From: Clavaria fumosa
Lineage: Eukaryota > Basidiomycota > Agaricomycetes > Agaricales > Clavariaceae
Assembly (NCBI GenBank): GCA_951802425.1
Contig: OX637797.1
Location: 1,054,001-1,118,000, forward strand
Reading direction: 5' to 3'
DNA: 64,000 bases
In this document: one piece after another, positions 23,259 to 33,287 of the stretch
How positions within the stretch are numbered: position 1 is the first letter of the stretch
How the letters are laid out: every line of letters starts with the position of its first letter
Made by a program: the position numbers and the translations under genes
The notes under the pieces: generated by a model
What the model was told of the DNA's origin: nothing
The model's database searches: none
The model's input: the letters and a program-made list of their open reading frames with translations, nothing else

Positions 23259-25857
23259 CTACAGGACAAGCTCCTCCAGGCGATACGCGCCCTCCATATA
23301 CGCGGCCTCCTTCTTTTCTTTCCGCCGCTTCTGCCAATCCACGCGCCCCCCTGCCTTCGTCTCGCGGGCCACCTCTTGCTCGCGTGCGCGTCGCGCGAAC
23401 GGGAGGAGCGGTGCCCGCAGCTGCGCGTCCTCGCCGAGCACATCGAGCAGCGGCTGCACGACGCGCAGGAGCCGGCGCACCCGCGCGTGCGCGGGCTTGT
23501 GCGCGAGCAGCGTGAGCGAGGTCGCGTCGAGCAGGCATTGTAGAAAGAAGAGCGTCTGTTCGGGCAGGTGTTAAGCCTATTGGGTGAAGGAGACAGAGGT
23601 GCGGACGGATGTGTGTGGCGTACCTTGGCTACAGGAGGTAGTACGGGATGCTGGGGCTCTTGGATAAAATAATGACCAACGCCAGAGGTCTCAAGCCACC
23701 CGGAAAGGGTGTCTAAAATCACGACAAGCGCGGCTGGCTCCGTTAGATAACGGTGCATCGCAAGGCGAAGTGGCGGCGCCGACGCCGGCGCACGCACACA
23801 GCTTGCGAGAACCGCATCCGGGAAGGGCACCTCTCCAGGCGTTGTGTCCACTTGCATACTATGTGATGCAGGGGACGTCCTAGAGACAACGGCAAGGAAG
23901 AAGATGATGTCGGTTTCCGATATGTCCCGGATAAATTCCACCGCTTTAAGGGGCAAGGCCTTGAGCAGAAATGTGGAAATTCAATCACATTTCTCTGGTT
24001 TCCTGGATAAAACGCACCAGATTCCCATTTCTTATCAAGGCTCTGACAACTCCTCCTTCCTCAGTAGAACCTCTCGTGGCATTGCCATCAACCGAATCCC
24101 GGCGTATCGCCCCCTTTTCCAGAAACCACGAAAACACATCCGGACAATGAAGCTTCCCAACCCGTCCGTCCTTCCCACGCGAATCCCATATCACAGCCAT
24201 GACCGCCGCCACGAACCCATCGTCCAGCCAGTCCACCGTTTCCGTGCCCGTTGTGCCCCGTGCCCCCGCCCCCGGCGTAGTGGCCCCCAGGAAGGCCATG
24301 CTTGCCGCCTCAGCGTCGCCTTTGGCGAGCGCCGCACGCATGGTGCCCAAGAGCGCCTCATGCGCCGGCGCAAGCCCGCGCCCGACGCCCGCTGCCTGGG
24401 CCGCGTGCGGGTGCACGAGGTAGGCCGCAGACGCGGCGTGCCGGCCCATGGCGCGCGCGATCGCAGACGTCTGCGGCACGGTGTATGGCACGGCGAACAC
24501 CGCGGCGCGCAGCACGAGCAGCGCGGTCCCCGGCCCGGCGCCCTCGAGCGCCGCCAGCCCGGCCGTCGCGGACGCCGCGGGGGTGGCGAAGGTGTGTACC
24601 GCGAGCACGACGGCGTATGCGGTGTCCCAGAGGAGCAGCTGGACGGTGTCGGTGTCGGGGCGGAGCGTGCACATGAGGACGTGGGAGGCGCTCAGGGCGA
24701 GTAGTTTTGTGTGTGTTGGGGGCACTGCAGAGGGGGAGAGCTCGATGGGTGGACAGGGTCGAGTGAGCGAGAGGGCGGCGGCAGAGTTGGCGCGGACGAG
24801 GTGGAATTGGTGCCAGATGCCGCTTTTTGCTTGGACATGAATACGTTAGCAGACAAGGAATGCATTTGGTGGAGCGCATACTTAGTATTGTAAGGTGGCC
24901 GGAGGGACTGCACGATGTGGTTGCGATCGTCTGCATTTCCACGGTTCAAGCAATGTCTGGGTGGAAGGGAGCACAACCAACAACACTCACATCTGGTTCG
25001 ACCGGTGCTCTAAAATCGCCCAAATTCACGAAGCCCTTCTCCTCGACGTCGCCCACGGCGACCACCTCTATCCTCGTCTCCGGCTTGTCCGTGTCCTGAG
25101 ACAAAAGCACAATGACGGCGGATCCAGGTGGGGCGTCGCCCGCCGCCAAATTGCATTCCTTATGAAAATGGAACGAAGCCAGGATTTTGGTGGAGGAAGG
25201 GGGGCGACGGTGCTTGATCTCCACGTCGAGGTCCGCCAAGAGCAGCTCCCCGGCGGGCGAGACGAGAACGAGATGCGCCGCATCTGTCGCGTAGATCCTG
25301 CCAACCAAGCAAGGCACCTACAACGCAACGCAGAAAGAACCTGCAATGAGAAACGCAAGATCCATCCTAGCACGCAGGACGGGGGGCCAAAACGCACATG
25401 CACAGTCCGTCCGTCCCTGTTGCTCCCAGACGGGCTCGGGTTCTCCAAGCTCTCGCGCCACACACACACCCTCTGCGCCTCAGCGCCAGCCTCGCCTCGC
25501 GCGTCCATGACGGCGCACGTCGTGCACCGCCCGTCCGCGGCCACCACCGACACCGCAGGGCACGCGAACCGCGCCGTCGGGCCAAGGGTATGCGAGAGCA
25601 CGGGGTGGATGTCCGATACCTTGAAAGCGGGTGAGCAAGCAAACTTTAAAAACAGCCCATGGTGGGGATGTTGTGCAGCGACGTACGTCCAAGACGTGTA
25701 TCCCCTCTCCCTGCACGGCGACCGTCACATAACCCTCCTCATGTGCCGGACCGCGCGACAGCGCGTGCGAGACAAACACGCCCGACTTGGCCGTGGCCGC
25801 AGATGGCCTGTGCTTAGCGTAGCTGGACAGCAGGAACGGCTCGCTGACGGACGCCAT
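23259..25857 (-). CDS. Probable Utp8-like (t-UTP, rRNA transcription/processing) protein
   Basis: The start at 25857 gives MASVSEPFLLSSYAKHRPSA, then EEGYVTVAVQGEGIHVLDV and HPVLSHTLGPTARFACPAVS. Later exons: IYATDAAHLVLVSPAGELLL, TKILASFHFHKECNLAAGDA, TKLLALSASHVLMCTLRPDT, DTVQLLLWDTAYAVVLAVHT, and a helical part (VMAVIWDSRGKDGRVGKLHC, EFIRDISETDIIFFLAVVSR). It ends KKEAAYMEGAYRLEELVL at 23259. The first half reads as beta-propeller strands ending in hydrophobic pairs, the second as helices, as in Utp8/NOL11 proteins of the nucleolar small-subunit processome. The identification rests on remembered basidiomycete sequences and is moderate. The 3' half is strongly GC-rich (Ala/Arg codons), unlike neighbours. 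Confidence 0.55.
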
Positions 25858-25918
25858 AGCCCTGTTCTTGCTTGCTTGCTTTTACAGATCACGTTGCTAA
25901 CCAAGAAAAAAATTGAGA

Positions 25919-25947
25919 CACGTGATAGGCTGACATAACCCACGTGA
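25919..25947. promoter_or_regulatory. Paired CACGTGA boxes between Utp8-like and DsbA-like genes
   Basis: CACGTGA at 25919-25925 and 25941-25947, in the 202-bp divergent spacer. Third instance of this paired arrangement in the window. Confidence 0.4.
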
Positions 25948-26059
25948 TGCGATTCGTCACCCGGGCATTTGGAATTTGGCGTTGGAGAAAGTAGATAAGA
26001 AGCGCCCTTCTCCTCTCCCCTCACTCGTCCCTTGTTCCTTCTCCTCGACGAAACAGAAA

Positions 26060-27163
26060 ATGGCCTTGCAACCCTCGCTACGCCCCCTCCTCATTGCGGG
26101 CAGGTACGACGCGCCGCACACGCTCGACGTCTTCCGTGAGCAGCCTACCCCCATACACACGCACACGAGCTGACCGCCGCCCCGCCCAAACACACCAGTG
26201 GACTACGTCTGCCCATACAGGTGCGCCTCCCCCCTCTCTCCATCTCCCCATTCCCTCTCAACAACGACCCCACACCCAGCGCCAAGATGGCCCGCGCGCT
26301 CGACACACACGTCAAGCCCCTCCTCGCACCAGGCGGCGCGTACGACGGCAAGCTCAAGATCATCCTGCGCCCGCAGGTGCAGCCGTGGCACGCCTCCTCC
26401 ACGTTCACGCACGAGGCGGCGCTCGCGGTGCGTGTATCAACCTCCCACTACTACCACCCCTATTATCCATCTATCCATCCCATCACCATCATTACTTTAT
26501 ACGCGACATACTATCCCCTTTAGGCCGTGCTGCATTGCACATGTCGCCGTGGTGGCTGATACCCTGTTACGATGTCTAGGTCGCAAGAGTACGCCCCGAG
26601 GCCTTCTGGCCCTTCTCCCTCCAAGTCAGTATACAACCCCCCCAAAAACAAAAAAACAAAAAAAAAAAAGTCCCATTATACCACTAAACGAAACACCCCC
26701 TTCAGCTCTTCGCCAAGCAAACCGACTACTACGACGCCGCCACCGAAGACATGACCCCCAAGCAGATCCGCGCGAGCCTCGCCGCGCTTGCCGCACCCTT
26801 CCTCAGCAGCAGCAGCAGCACCGGGAGCACCGGCGACAGCGAGGGCCTTGCTGCGTTCAAGTCGCTCCTCACGTATAACCCCGGCCCGAACAGCGGCGTC
26901 CCCGTCACGGACGACCTCAAATACACCAGTGCGTCCCCCCCCCCCCCTTCCACCACCCCCCCCCACTCCGCCCCGTGGCTTTGAGACAACGCTGCTGACA
27001 TATGATGTGATAACGACGATATCCGGCAGTCAAATTCGCGCGCCAGAACGGCGTGCACGTCTCGCCCTCCGTGCTCTGGGACGGCCTCTTCGCGAACGAG
27101 ACGTCCAGCTCGTGGGCGGAAAAAGAGTGGCACGAGTTCCTCGCGAAGCGGGTCGTCGCTTAA
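26060..27163 (+). CDS. DsbA-like thioredoxin-fold protein with CPYS motif
   Basis: The start at 26060 gives MALQPSLRPLLIAGRYDAPH then TLDVF. A 22-nt micro-exon (26199-26220) encodes VDYVCPYS and is followed by AKMARALDTHVKPLLAPGGA, KLKIILRPQVQPWHASSTFT, HEAALAV, AFWPFSLQLFAKQTDYYDAA and DMTPKQIRASLAALAAPF. The end is KFARQNGVHVSPSVLWDGLF ... EFLAKRVVA, stop 27161-27163. The CPYS in place of CxxC, the long helical insertion, and the VHVSPSVLWDG cis-Pro-like region fit fungal DSBA-like thioredoxin-fold proteins. With one cysteine at the motif it cannot form the usual CxxC disulfide, so activity as a dithiol oxidoreductase is doubtful. No signal peptide is evident. Confidence 0.75.
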
Positions 27164-27566
27164 GAAACTCGGCAGCAAAGAGGAGGAAATCTATTGTGGC
27201 GCTGTGATAAACGGCTAGAAGCGCGGTTGTGACATGCGTGACGCGGCGCTCCACAAATTAGCGTTCTTCGTGTACTAAGTTGTGGAATTTGCAAAATCGA
27301 ATCTCTGGTGCCGCTTCAGTGCAAAATATCATCCGCCCTTACGACATACGCTGCTCACCCATTCAAAGGCCAATTTCTCATCGAACCAGCGGTAAATTAT
27401 GCATGTGTGTAGTGTGTGTGTGTGTGTATAAGTATGTGTGGGTATATCTAATACAATGTAATACAAGTGTCTAGATAAGTCGTGCTTCAACAAACATGCT
27501 CTACAATAAAAGAGATGCGAAAAAAAAAAAGGTCTCAATAATAAAAATAAGAATAAGGAAGAATGT
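27164..27566. other. Convergent intergenic region with a short TG microsatellite
   Basis: 403 bp between two convergent stops. A TG-rich run lies at about 27401-27430, and 27480-27560 is A-rich. No coding support. Confidence 0.6.
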
Positions 27567-29530
27567 TCATATCCTCGAGGTATACCGTGACGGCACGTAT
27601 CGCGGCCTCCCTGCCATCGGCGACGCAGCCACAGCCACAGCGGCCACAGACGACACCGACGGCGCTGACGCAGAATACACAGACACCCCAGGTGCCCTCC
27701 CCACCTCCGCCACCCCCAACCCAACACCACCACCACCACCACCACCACCCTTCCCCTCCCCTCCAACGACCCCAGCCCCGCCCCCCCCAACACCCATCCC
27801 CTCCTCCTCACCACCCTCTCTCCTCGTCCCCCGCCGCCTCACCACCCACCGCCTCACAATCCACCCCAACACCCCTACCACAACCACCGCCAACACAACA
27901 CCAACGATCGCCCCAACCCGTCCCCTCCCCGTAACTCCCTCTTCCGTCGTCCCCTCCGCCGTCGTCGTCACCGTGCTCTGCCCCTCGCTCGGCCCTAACT
28001 CCCGCGTCTGCGGCGATGTCATTACCGAAGGGCTCCCATACGGCGACGGGGTCGCCGTCCTCGCAGACGACGATGTCGATATCGACGACCTCGTGATCCC
28101 ACCAATCGGCCACGCTTCCGCCCCTGCCGGACCCACTACACACGTCAACGCCTCCCCATCCGGTACGTCCACAAACTCCCTCTGCAGCATCGTCTCCCCA
28201 CTCACATATCGCCGATCTACCAAAAACGGCGCCCCAGCAGGAATATGCTTCTCCGGCGCACACGACGGCCCCACCTCCGCCAAGAACACCGTGCGGCCCG
28301 GCGTTACCACATTGTCCAGCACCGTCACCCCGTCCGCACTCGTCACCACGATCCCGTACCCAAACGCGCCTAGGAACCGGTTCCTCGTCACATGCGCCCC
28401 GTGAATGACCTTGCTCGTGTCGTACTTGTCGCCAAACCACGTCCGTGGTCCCACCGCAATCCCCATCTTGACGATCACGTTGTTCGCGTTTGTTCCGCGG
28501 GTCTGCGTGCCCGTGGGGTGCTCCGTCGAGAACCCACCGATGATGGTATTCCGGTCCACGACAGTGTTGGTGAAGTCGCCGTTCCATGGCTCGTAGTCGA
28601 CGAGGTTGATCCCGCCTAGGAGGGTTTTCTGCGGGCGTGAATAAACAATGTTAATGAGACCATTGCGTTACCAGATAAGAGAGAGAAAGACGAACATCCT
28701 CGACCCAGATAGTGTTATTATAGACAAGCGTGCCAGGGGAGCCAAAGACGACGATCCCGCCGTCAGTCGGGCCCCTTATCTGGTTACCTGTAACGAAGCT
28801 ATCGCGACACGCGAGGCTGATGCCGTCCGCCCACTGCTTTAACGCGTCGGTACCACATGGGCCGATGTCGTTGTACTGGACACGCGTGTTGGCGCAGTCG
28901 AACTGGCCCTCCTGCACGTGCAGACATGACCAGCCTCGTGGATCAAATGAACGCACGTACTCGATGAGCTGGCCTTTGTTAGACCCGCCCATCTCAATGT
29001 TCGCGCCGCTGTTTTCGACTGCCTGCCTGCCGCGGCGTGCGCCGTCAATCTGTCCATACCATATGATGCCATCAGGAAACCTATTGGACGAAACGCGGAT
29101 AGGGCCAGGGCGGATGCTGCGTACCTGAACAAAGCGCAGTTTTACGCCGTCACAATGTGGACATGTGCCATCGACTGCGACAGTCTGGTCAGCGGGGCCG
29201 TCGACGAGGATGATAGCTCTGTCTTGTCCTCTAGGGTATCCGAGAGTGCTTATCTCTTGTCCGGGTGCAGCAAATCGGATGGGTGTTTTGATGGGGTATG
29301 TAGCGTGGGGACAGAGAGCGAGGATGTAGTTTTCACCGTTTGTGCCGAGTAGGTTGTTGAGGAGGGCTGCGTTGTCTATTGGGATTGGCGGTATGCAAGC
29401 TTGAGCCTGCCTACGCAAGAAACGGTCGGGTACTCTGGGGGACGTATTGATGAGGCTGTTTCATTTTTTCTTTGAGTAGAATGGGATGTACATACCTCCT
29501 TGGCAAGCCGTTATAGTACCAGTGACCCAT
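27567..29530 (-). CDS. Membrane-anchored right-handed beta-helix (pectin-lyase-fold) protein
   Basis: A start at 29530 (MGHWYYNGLPRR) spliced to VPDRFLRRQAQACIPPIPID fits the open frame; the start is less certain than the body. The body has repeated short Asn/Gly-rich strands typical of a parallel beta-helix: NNLLGTNGENYILALCPHAT, DGIIWYGQIDGARRGRQAVE, QLIEYVRSFDPRGWSCLHVQ, DGISLACRDSFVTGNQIRGP, DGGIVVFGSPGTLVYNNTI and HVTRNRFLGAFGYGIVVTSA. A Thr/Ser linker leads to one membrane segment (VGAIVGVVLAVVVVGVLGWI) followed by RRWVVRRR and a Gly-rich, then Ser/Ala-rich cytosolic tail. No clear N-terminal signal peptide is seen. It may act on, or bind, cell-wall polysaccharide; no substrate can be named. 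Its 3' end has a decayed relative at 46,872-47,415. Confidence 0.75.
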
Positions 29531-29896
29531 GACGGGTATAGTAGTAGTTGAAGTAGTAGATGTAGTCGAAAATAATGCGAAGAGAAATAGGCGATTATTG
29601 GATTGTTGTAAGTGTGTGGTAGTCAAGTGAAAAGGAGTGTAGTAATAGTCGATGTATAGAGTAGATAGAGAGATGAGACAGAAGAATGTTTTGGGAGTGT
29701 GGTTGATGTTTGAGGCGAGAAAGAAGTAAAGCAACTTATTCGGTTGAGAATTTAGATATAAAAGGAAATAATATAAAACAAATTCAAAATGACGTACTTT
29801 TTTGGTTGTCACCGTGTTGTCACTATGTCACTGTCGCCGTGTGTCATATTTTTGTTTTTCTTTGTTTTGCTTCCGGTGGCAGTGCAACAGAGAAAA

Positions 29897-30833
29897 TCAA
29901 CGACTCAGCGAACTTAACAACGCTTCAACGGCCCGTTCTCCAGCTGACTTCTTAGCTCGCTTCTCTCGCTTCCGCTCTTTACGTGCTCGTCGCTCTTCAT
30001 TCGTCTCATCTTTTCGCTTCTTCTCCTTCTTCTTCTTCTCATTCGGCGTGTTTTTCTTCGTCGTTTCCGTCGCCTTTGCCTTCTTCTGCTCACGCCACTG
30101 TTCAAGCAAGTACTCCCGCATCGGATCTTCTGGGTCAATATCTGGTGCTGACGACCCTTCAGAGTCAGACGCCGCCGCCTCTTTTTCGTCTTCTCCAAAT
30201 CACTCAGCCGTTGACATGATAGCGAACTTAAAAAAATAATTTCCACGTACCAGCAACCATCTCCGGTTTCGCGTTAAAGCTCTCCTCCTCCGCCTCGATC
30301 CATTCGCCGTTCTCGCCACGTTTGCCACGTCCCCGATAGTTCTTCACGTGATCTACTCGTAGCACCTTCTCGAGCACCTTGGCTCCATTCAGGTTGTCCA
30401 CCGCTAGCACCGTCGACCGCTGGTCCTCGTACATCAGGAACCCAAACCCTCGTGTCTTGCCCGTCTGTTTGTCTCGCGGCATGTTGATGTCGAGTACCTC
30501 GCCATATCTACAATGTAATGACTCATTGAAGAGAACGTATAATAGAAAAAAACTCACTGCGAGAATATCGTGATCACGTCCCCCTCCGTGAGGTCAAAAT
30601 GAAGTCCCCCAACAAAGATGTACGCCGAATCTATCCGACACAACGTAAGAATACTTTGACTGTCACGTATCGACGGCCTCAACCTTTGTACTCATCGTGC
30701 CACGACGCCCCGCTAGCGCCCAGCTCCAGCTCCAGCTCGTTTATTTTCGCAATCTCGCGCACGACACTGTCCCCCAAACATGTTTTGTGAGCAAGCAAAG
30801 CACGTTGCAGAGGAGGCCACTCACATACTTCAT
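29897..30833 (-). CDS. IST3: Ist3/Snu17 (RBMX2-like) RRM protein of the RES splicing complex
   Basis: U2 snRNP-associated RNA-binding protein of the pre-mRNA retention and splicing complex. The first exon is only ATGAA (from 30833); an intron follows, then VVREIAKINELELELGASGA and SWHDEYK. The RRM is complete: DSAYIFVGGLHFDLTEGDVI (RNP2 YIFVGG), YGEVLDINMPRDKQTGKTRG, FGFLMYEDQRSTVLAVDNLN (RNP1 around RGFGFLMYE) and VLRVDHVKNYRG. The tail is strongly charged (EQWREQKKAKATE, KKKKEKKRKDETNEERRARK), longer than in yeast, stopping at 29897. BUD31, another splicing factor, lies 27 kb away in the same window. Confidence 0.92.
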
Positions 30834-32018
30834 CGCAACAAATGAAACAGCCTTCAACAGAGAGATGAATGTGGTTAGTGTGGAAGAGGACAGCGATGAA
30901 GCACCAAATATTTGCTCGCAAATCGTCGAGGTCCGACTCAAGGAGCACGCTGACTTTGTCCTTGTTTGTCCAAAATCAACCCAAAACATGACGACGGCCG
31001 TGTCGCGAGTATGTGCTCGTGTGTCATAGCAGGTAACGCGGTAACGTGTGCCCTACCGCCCACACTCTGCACCTCTGCTTCTGCTGTGTGTGAAGAATCC
31101 CATTCAGAGGCCCTCACGCGCACGGACGCTCGCCTAATACTATCAATAGCTCATTAAATGAGCGGCGGTACACAAACACACAAACACTCGCCTACACGAA
31201 CGACGACACACCCACTTGTACCATCCATACACAGAGTCGTGGCATAGTTTCTTTGCGGGCGTCCCACGAGCGTCTTTGACAATCATCCTTCAGATCCCAG
31301 CCCTGAAATTGAAAGTCGAGTTTGTGTCTTCTAAGTTTATTTCCCCTGGCACTCTACTGACAGCTCTGACAGACTCAAACGTTGAGGCAATGTGGTCCTT
31401 GGCTTCATTATCGCAGACCTCATCGCCCGGGCATATCCTTGTCTAAGAGTTGGACCTTCGGCTGTGGATTTCTACAAATGCTTCAAAATACTAATCTCTT
31501 CACACCTTCGCAGAAACTTTGGGTATGATAGTCGGGAATTGCCCAAGATATATTGTGTTATGCCTCAAGCAGGAAAATCAAAGGTCCGTAAGAACACTTA
31601 TTTAGATTGACCCCCGAATGCACACGATGTTTAGCAAACATGTTCAATATAATTTTACCTTGCCCATTCCCTGTCTCTGCCTGCAATTGACAGTCATTTA
31701 TCGGTGGGCTTTGCAAGTGTCCGTTGCATGGCTTACTGCTATCTTGTGACCGTACATTCAGCGATTATGTAGGCGACATGGACTTGCAGCCCACTGGCGA
31801 GCCGCCTAGTAGACGAGTCCATCAGTTTTCACGAGGGTAGACTTGCCTTTCTCACTCAAACTTTGAAAATATAGTTCACTCTACCATGGTCAGAATAAAG
31901 CGTGAAGAGGTTATATTGTCCAGAAGAACCCGTGAATAGACAAAGCACATGCCAATGTTCCTCCTGAAAGTAACACTGCTAGCTTGCCTGCTAATGACTC
32001 TGCTTTCCAATGAGTGCA
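30834..32018. other. Long intergenic region without recognised genes
   Basis: 1.2 kb upstream of IST3 and downstream of the small secreted protein gene. Short frames exist (for example on + near 31216-31610) but none has a family match, a consistent intron structure or a convincing start. I see no repeat or RNA gene. Confidence 0.55.
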
Positions 32019-32481
32019 TCACTGACGGGAGCAAATGTAGCTCTGGGCCGCTGCCAGGACACTGACAGCAAATCCAGAGCAACTGTTTGTTCTAGGAGAC
32101 ACGAAAGAAAAAAAAGTGAGAAGGATTAGGTGAATGTGGAGGTGATGTACGGACGAATAAATCCGGCAGTTCAAGGGTTTCCCATTGAGCTTCGCTTCAA
32201 GGCGGTAGACTTTGCCTTTATAGTCTTCGGCAAATTGATAGCAGTGGTTGAGATCCTCTGGTCTGGCAATGGTGCTGATGTCTTCTTGGCACTGTATATT
32301 TCCGTTTTCTAAATGTTTGCAGTACCTGCGCCAGTATGTGAACTGAAGCGAAATCCAAGAGAAATGCAGCATCCAATCAACAAAGGAGGCATTAGCAGAG
32401 GAAGGGGAGATGTCTTACACCCGGAGCGGCAGAGACTCCCAACAGGATAGTGACGAACAACACAAACTGTAGGGCACGCAT
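32019..32481 (-). CDS. Small secreted cysteine-containing protein, unknown function
   Basis: The start at 32481 gives a clear signal peptide (MRALQFVLFVTILLGVSAAP). An intron (GTAAGA to CTTCAG) leads to FTYWRRYCKHLENGNIQCQE, then DISTIARPEDLNHCYQFAED and KVYRLEAKLNGKPLNCRIYS. A second intron with donor GTCCGT joins TNSCSGFAVSVLAAAQSYIC and a stop at 32019. This model has six cysteines after cleavage, an even number suited to disulfides, and about 95 mature residues. A different donor a few bases downstream (GTACAT) gives an alternative, longer C-terminus ending near 31876; I prefer GTCCGT because it fits the GTNNGT consensus. Agaricomycetes carry many such small secreted proteins. No function can be assigned. 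Confidence 0.6.
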
Positions 32482-32670
32482 AGCTAGTGGGAGAACAGCT
32501 CTGCACTGTGTAGGATCGAGCATAAACGCGAGGTCTCCTTTATATCGTGCCTCAGAGCATGTGCGGATGCGTGCGCGAAGCTGGAACCTATATTAAGATT
32601 AAGATTGGCGAAACGAAAATTGATGGGAGCTTGCCAATGGCATTCCAAATGCGTTGAGAGCGCTTACAAC

Positions 32671-32772
32671 AATTGGGAATCTCTCTGAGTGAATCCATGA
32701 ATCAGCAGTCCTCCATACTTGATTCGCACTAAGTCGCCTGCTCACCTCTGGTGGTGCAGTCGACACAACGTA
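32671..32772. repeat. About 100-bp dispersed repeat, copy A
   Basis: Near-copy of 40500-40604 in the same orientation. Shared blocks include TTGGGAATCTCTC, CAGTCCTCCA/TAGTCCTCCA and TCTGGTGGT. On the minus strand both copies can encode PPEVSRRLSA followed by VWRT and SERFPI. Confidence 0.75.
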
Positions 32773-33287
32773 TCCAATATCTTCTGATTGCCGTGCATTG
32801 ATTAGGTAGAAGCTCGGAGGCCTCCTGAGCTTAAGAAACGCCCTCGTTTCTGGTCTTGAAGTTGAAGCCCTGATGCGACGAGTGGTTAGGATCGCCACAC
32901 GGCAGCGGCGTTACAAGACTTGCAGCCGCCAGTTGTGCCCCATCAGAACAGACACGGATGAGAGGGCAGTTGCCAACACCCTTTTGTATACCATGATTAC
33001 AGACCATGGTTTGGTAGCTTTGGTAAGATGTCCGATGTGAACTTCCCCCGCGCGGTTTGTGGTGCAAGTGAGGCGTGATGCAGCGCGCAGGCCTTTTCGA
33101 TCACGCCTCCCACCCAAACCAGACCTTCCCAAATTCTACGAGTACTTCACGTACAACTGCGTCTCCGTCACATATTGCGGTATAAAAATGCTGATTCAAA
33201 AAACAAAACAAAAAAATCTTTTCGATGCGATCAACAATTCAAACAGCTCACGGGTCTGTAGTCTACATCCCACAAAATCTATTCAAT
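32773..33287. other. Intergenic, downstream of the ABC transporter
   Basis: About 500 bp between repeat copy A and the ABC transporter stop. Short minus-strand frames only; nothing recognised. AT-rich near 33180-33240. Confidence 0.5.

Noticed and set aside
23243..24976. Several overlapping GC-rich frames on both strands
   Set aside because: Shadows of the Utp8-like gene's GC-rich 3' half.
27496..28404. 302-codon plus-strand frame rich in Pro/Thr
   Set aside because: Antisense to the well-supported beta-helix gene; arises from its GC-rich third positions.
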